Positions 63,623-64,000 of a DNA stretch of 64,000 nucleotides are shown one piece after another. A program made the position numbers and the translations under genes. Source of the stretch: Hyaloscypha bicolor E (lineage: Eukaryota; Ascomycota; Leotiomycetes; Helotiales; Hyaloscyphaceae); NCBI RefSeq assembly GCF_002865645.1, contig NW_020194677.1:1-64000 (forward strand), in the 5' to 3' direction. The number at the start of each line of letters is the position of its first letter. The stretch's first letter is position 1. The notes under the pieces are model-generated. The model was not told where the DNA came from, made no database searches, and saw only the letters and a program-made list of their open reading frames with translations.

Positions 63623-64000
63623 TCACGTCTCTGCCCTGGGCTCAACAACCTTCTTCCACCCCTTCGTCGCCCAATCATCACTCCTCGGGAACTCCATCCC
63701 AGGCAACTCCGTCCCAAGAAATGCGCAAAGTGGCGCCCACCCCTCCTTCACCTCGTACACAAGCAGGTCTCTTCCTCTCTCCTTCGCCCATCTTTTCACA
63801 TTCTCATTATGACCTCTAAATCCCCTTCTCTTCTCTTCCTCTCCCCTTTCCTCCTGGGGCCCAAAATGATAGCTCGTGAAGTGGGGAAAGAAGGTTGACT
63901 TAGGGGTTGTGAAGAGCGTGCTGTTCATGGATACCAGCCAGGAATCTTCATCTCTGACTGTTAAAATTATCTTGGCCGAGGGGTAGGTATCCATGAGCTC
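63623..64000 (-). CDS. Sulfotransferase-like (P-loop) protein, C-terminal part
   Basis: Minus-strand gene cut by the window end; only the last 120 or so residues are here. It has YPSAKIILTVRDEDSWLVSM, the strand-helix with Arg/Asp-x-x-x-W typical of the fungal sulfotransferase-like family (Sulfotransfer_4 type). HNENVKRWAKERGRDLLVYE, then EGWAPLCAFLGTELPGMEFP and DDWATKGW follow. The N-terminal P-loop must lie beyond position 64,000. The family transfers sulfo groups or is of unknown chemistry. I cannot tell whether the remainder is intact. Confidence 0.7.
   Translation of the reverse strand, partial: ELMDTYPSAKIILTVRDEDSWLVSMNSTLFTTPKSTFFPHFTSYHFGPQEERGEEEKRRGFRGHNENVKRWAKERGRDLLVYEVKEGWAPLCAFLGTELPGMEFPRSDDWATKGWKKVVEPRAET

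Overview
The window is nuclear DNA of a filamentous ascomycete. Genes are split by short (about 47-70 nt) GT-AG introns with CTAAC/CTGAC-like branch sites. Fungal-specific families are present (2EXR, CorA-like, NACHT-ankyrin, HET, GH18-CBM18, fungal hybrid histidine kinase). AT-rich islands carry transposon genes with many TAG/TAA codons where Trp or Gln would be expected, as repeat-induced point mutation (RIP) produces. The expansion of 2EXR proteins points to Leotiomycetes-like fungi, but that placement is inference from gene content.

Layout. 0.9-2.5 kb: a six-exon CorA-like membrane protein (+). 3.1-5.4 kb: class A FAD monooxygenase-like protein (-). 6.1-9.0 kb: mobile-element hotspot, with five inverted-repeat elements flanked by TA or nearly so, two pairs of them sharing a border, then a 758-bp hAT element with a perfect 8-bp target duplication. 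9.6-22.3 kb: conserved core block with acetoacetyl-CoA synthetase (-), GNAT acetyltransferase (+), a six-exon hybrid histidine kinase (-), a Cys-rich single-pass membrane protein (-) and a multi-pass membrane protein (-). 22.8-28.0 kb: RIP-ruined island with an integrase-core transposase, an LTR-like segment and a second decayed ORF.

28.0-60 kb is accessory. It holds three intact 2EXR-domain genes with at least two decayed relatives that carry a 33-bp repeat inside an intron, and a truncated acyl-CoA ligase pseudogene. It also holds a SPRY-like protein, a second CorA-like protein and a transmembrane protein with about 54 uninterrupted Gly-X-Y (collagen) triplets. The rest are a broken OTT_1508-type deaminase, a roughly 6.4-kb NACHT-ankyrin gene with at least six disabling lesions, an intact flavin amine oxidase and a HET-domain remnant. 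60-64 kb: GH18 chitinase with a C-terminal CBM18 (one splice junction does not keep frame), a MEMO1 homologue (+), and the C-terminal part of a sulfotransferase-like gene (-) running off the window.

The core genes look like ordinary metabolism, signalling and cell-wall functions and do not form an obvious pathway. The accessory half concentrates families associated in fungi with non-self recognition (NACHT-ankyrin, HET, possibly the deaminase), most of them pseudogenised. That is consistent with a fast-evolving, birth-and-death region next to transposon-rich DNA. No biosynthetic cluster, CRISPR array, rRNA or convincing tRNA was seen.
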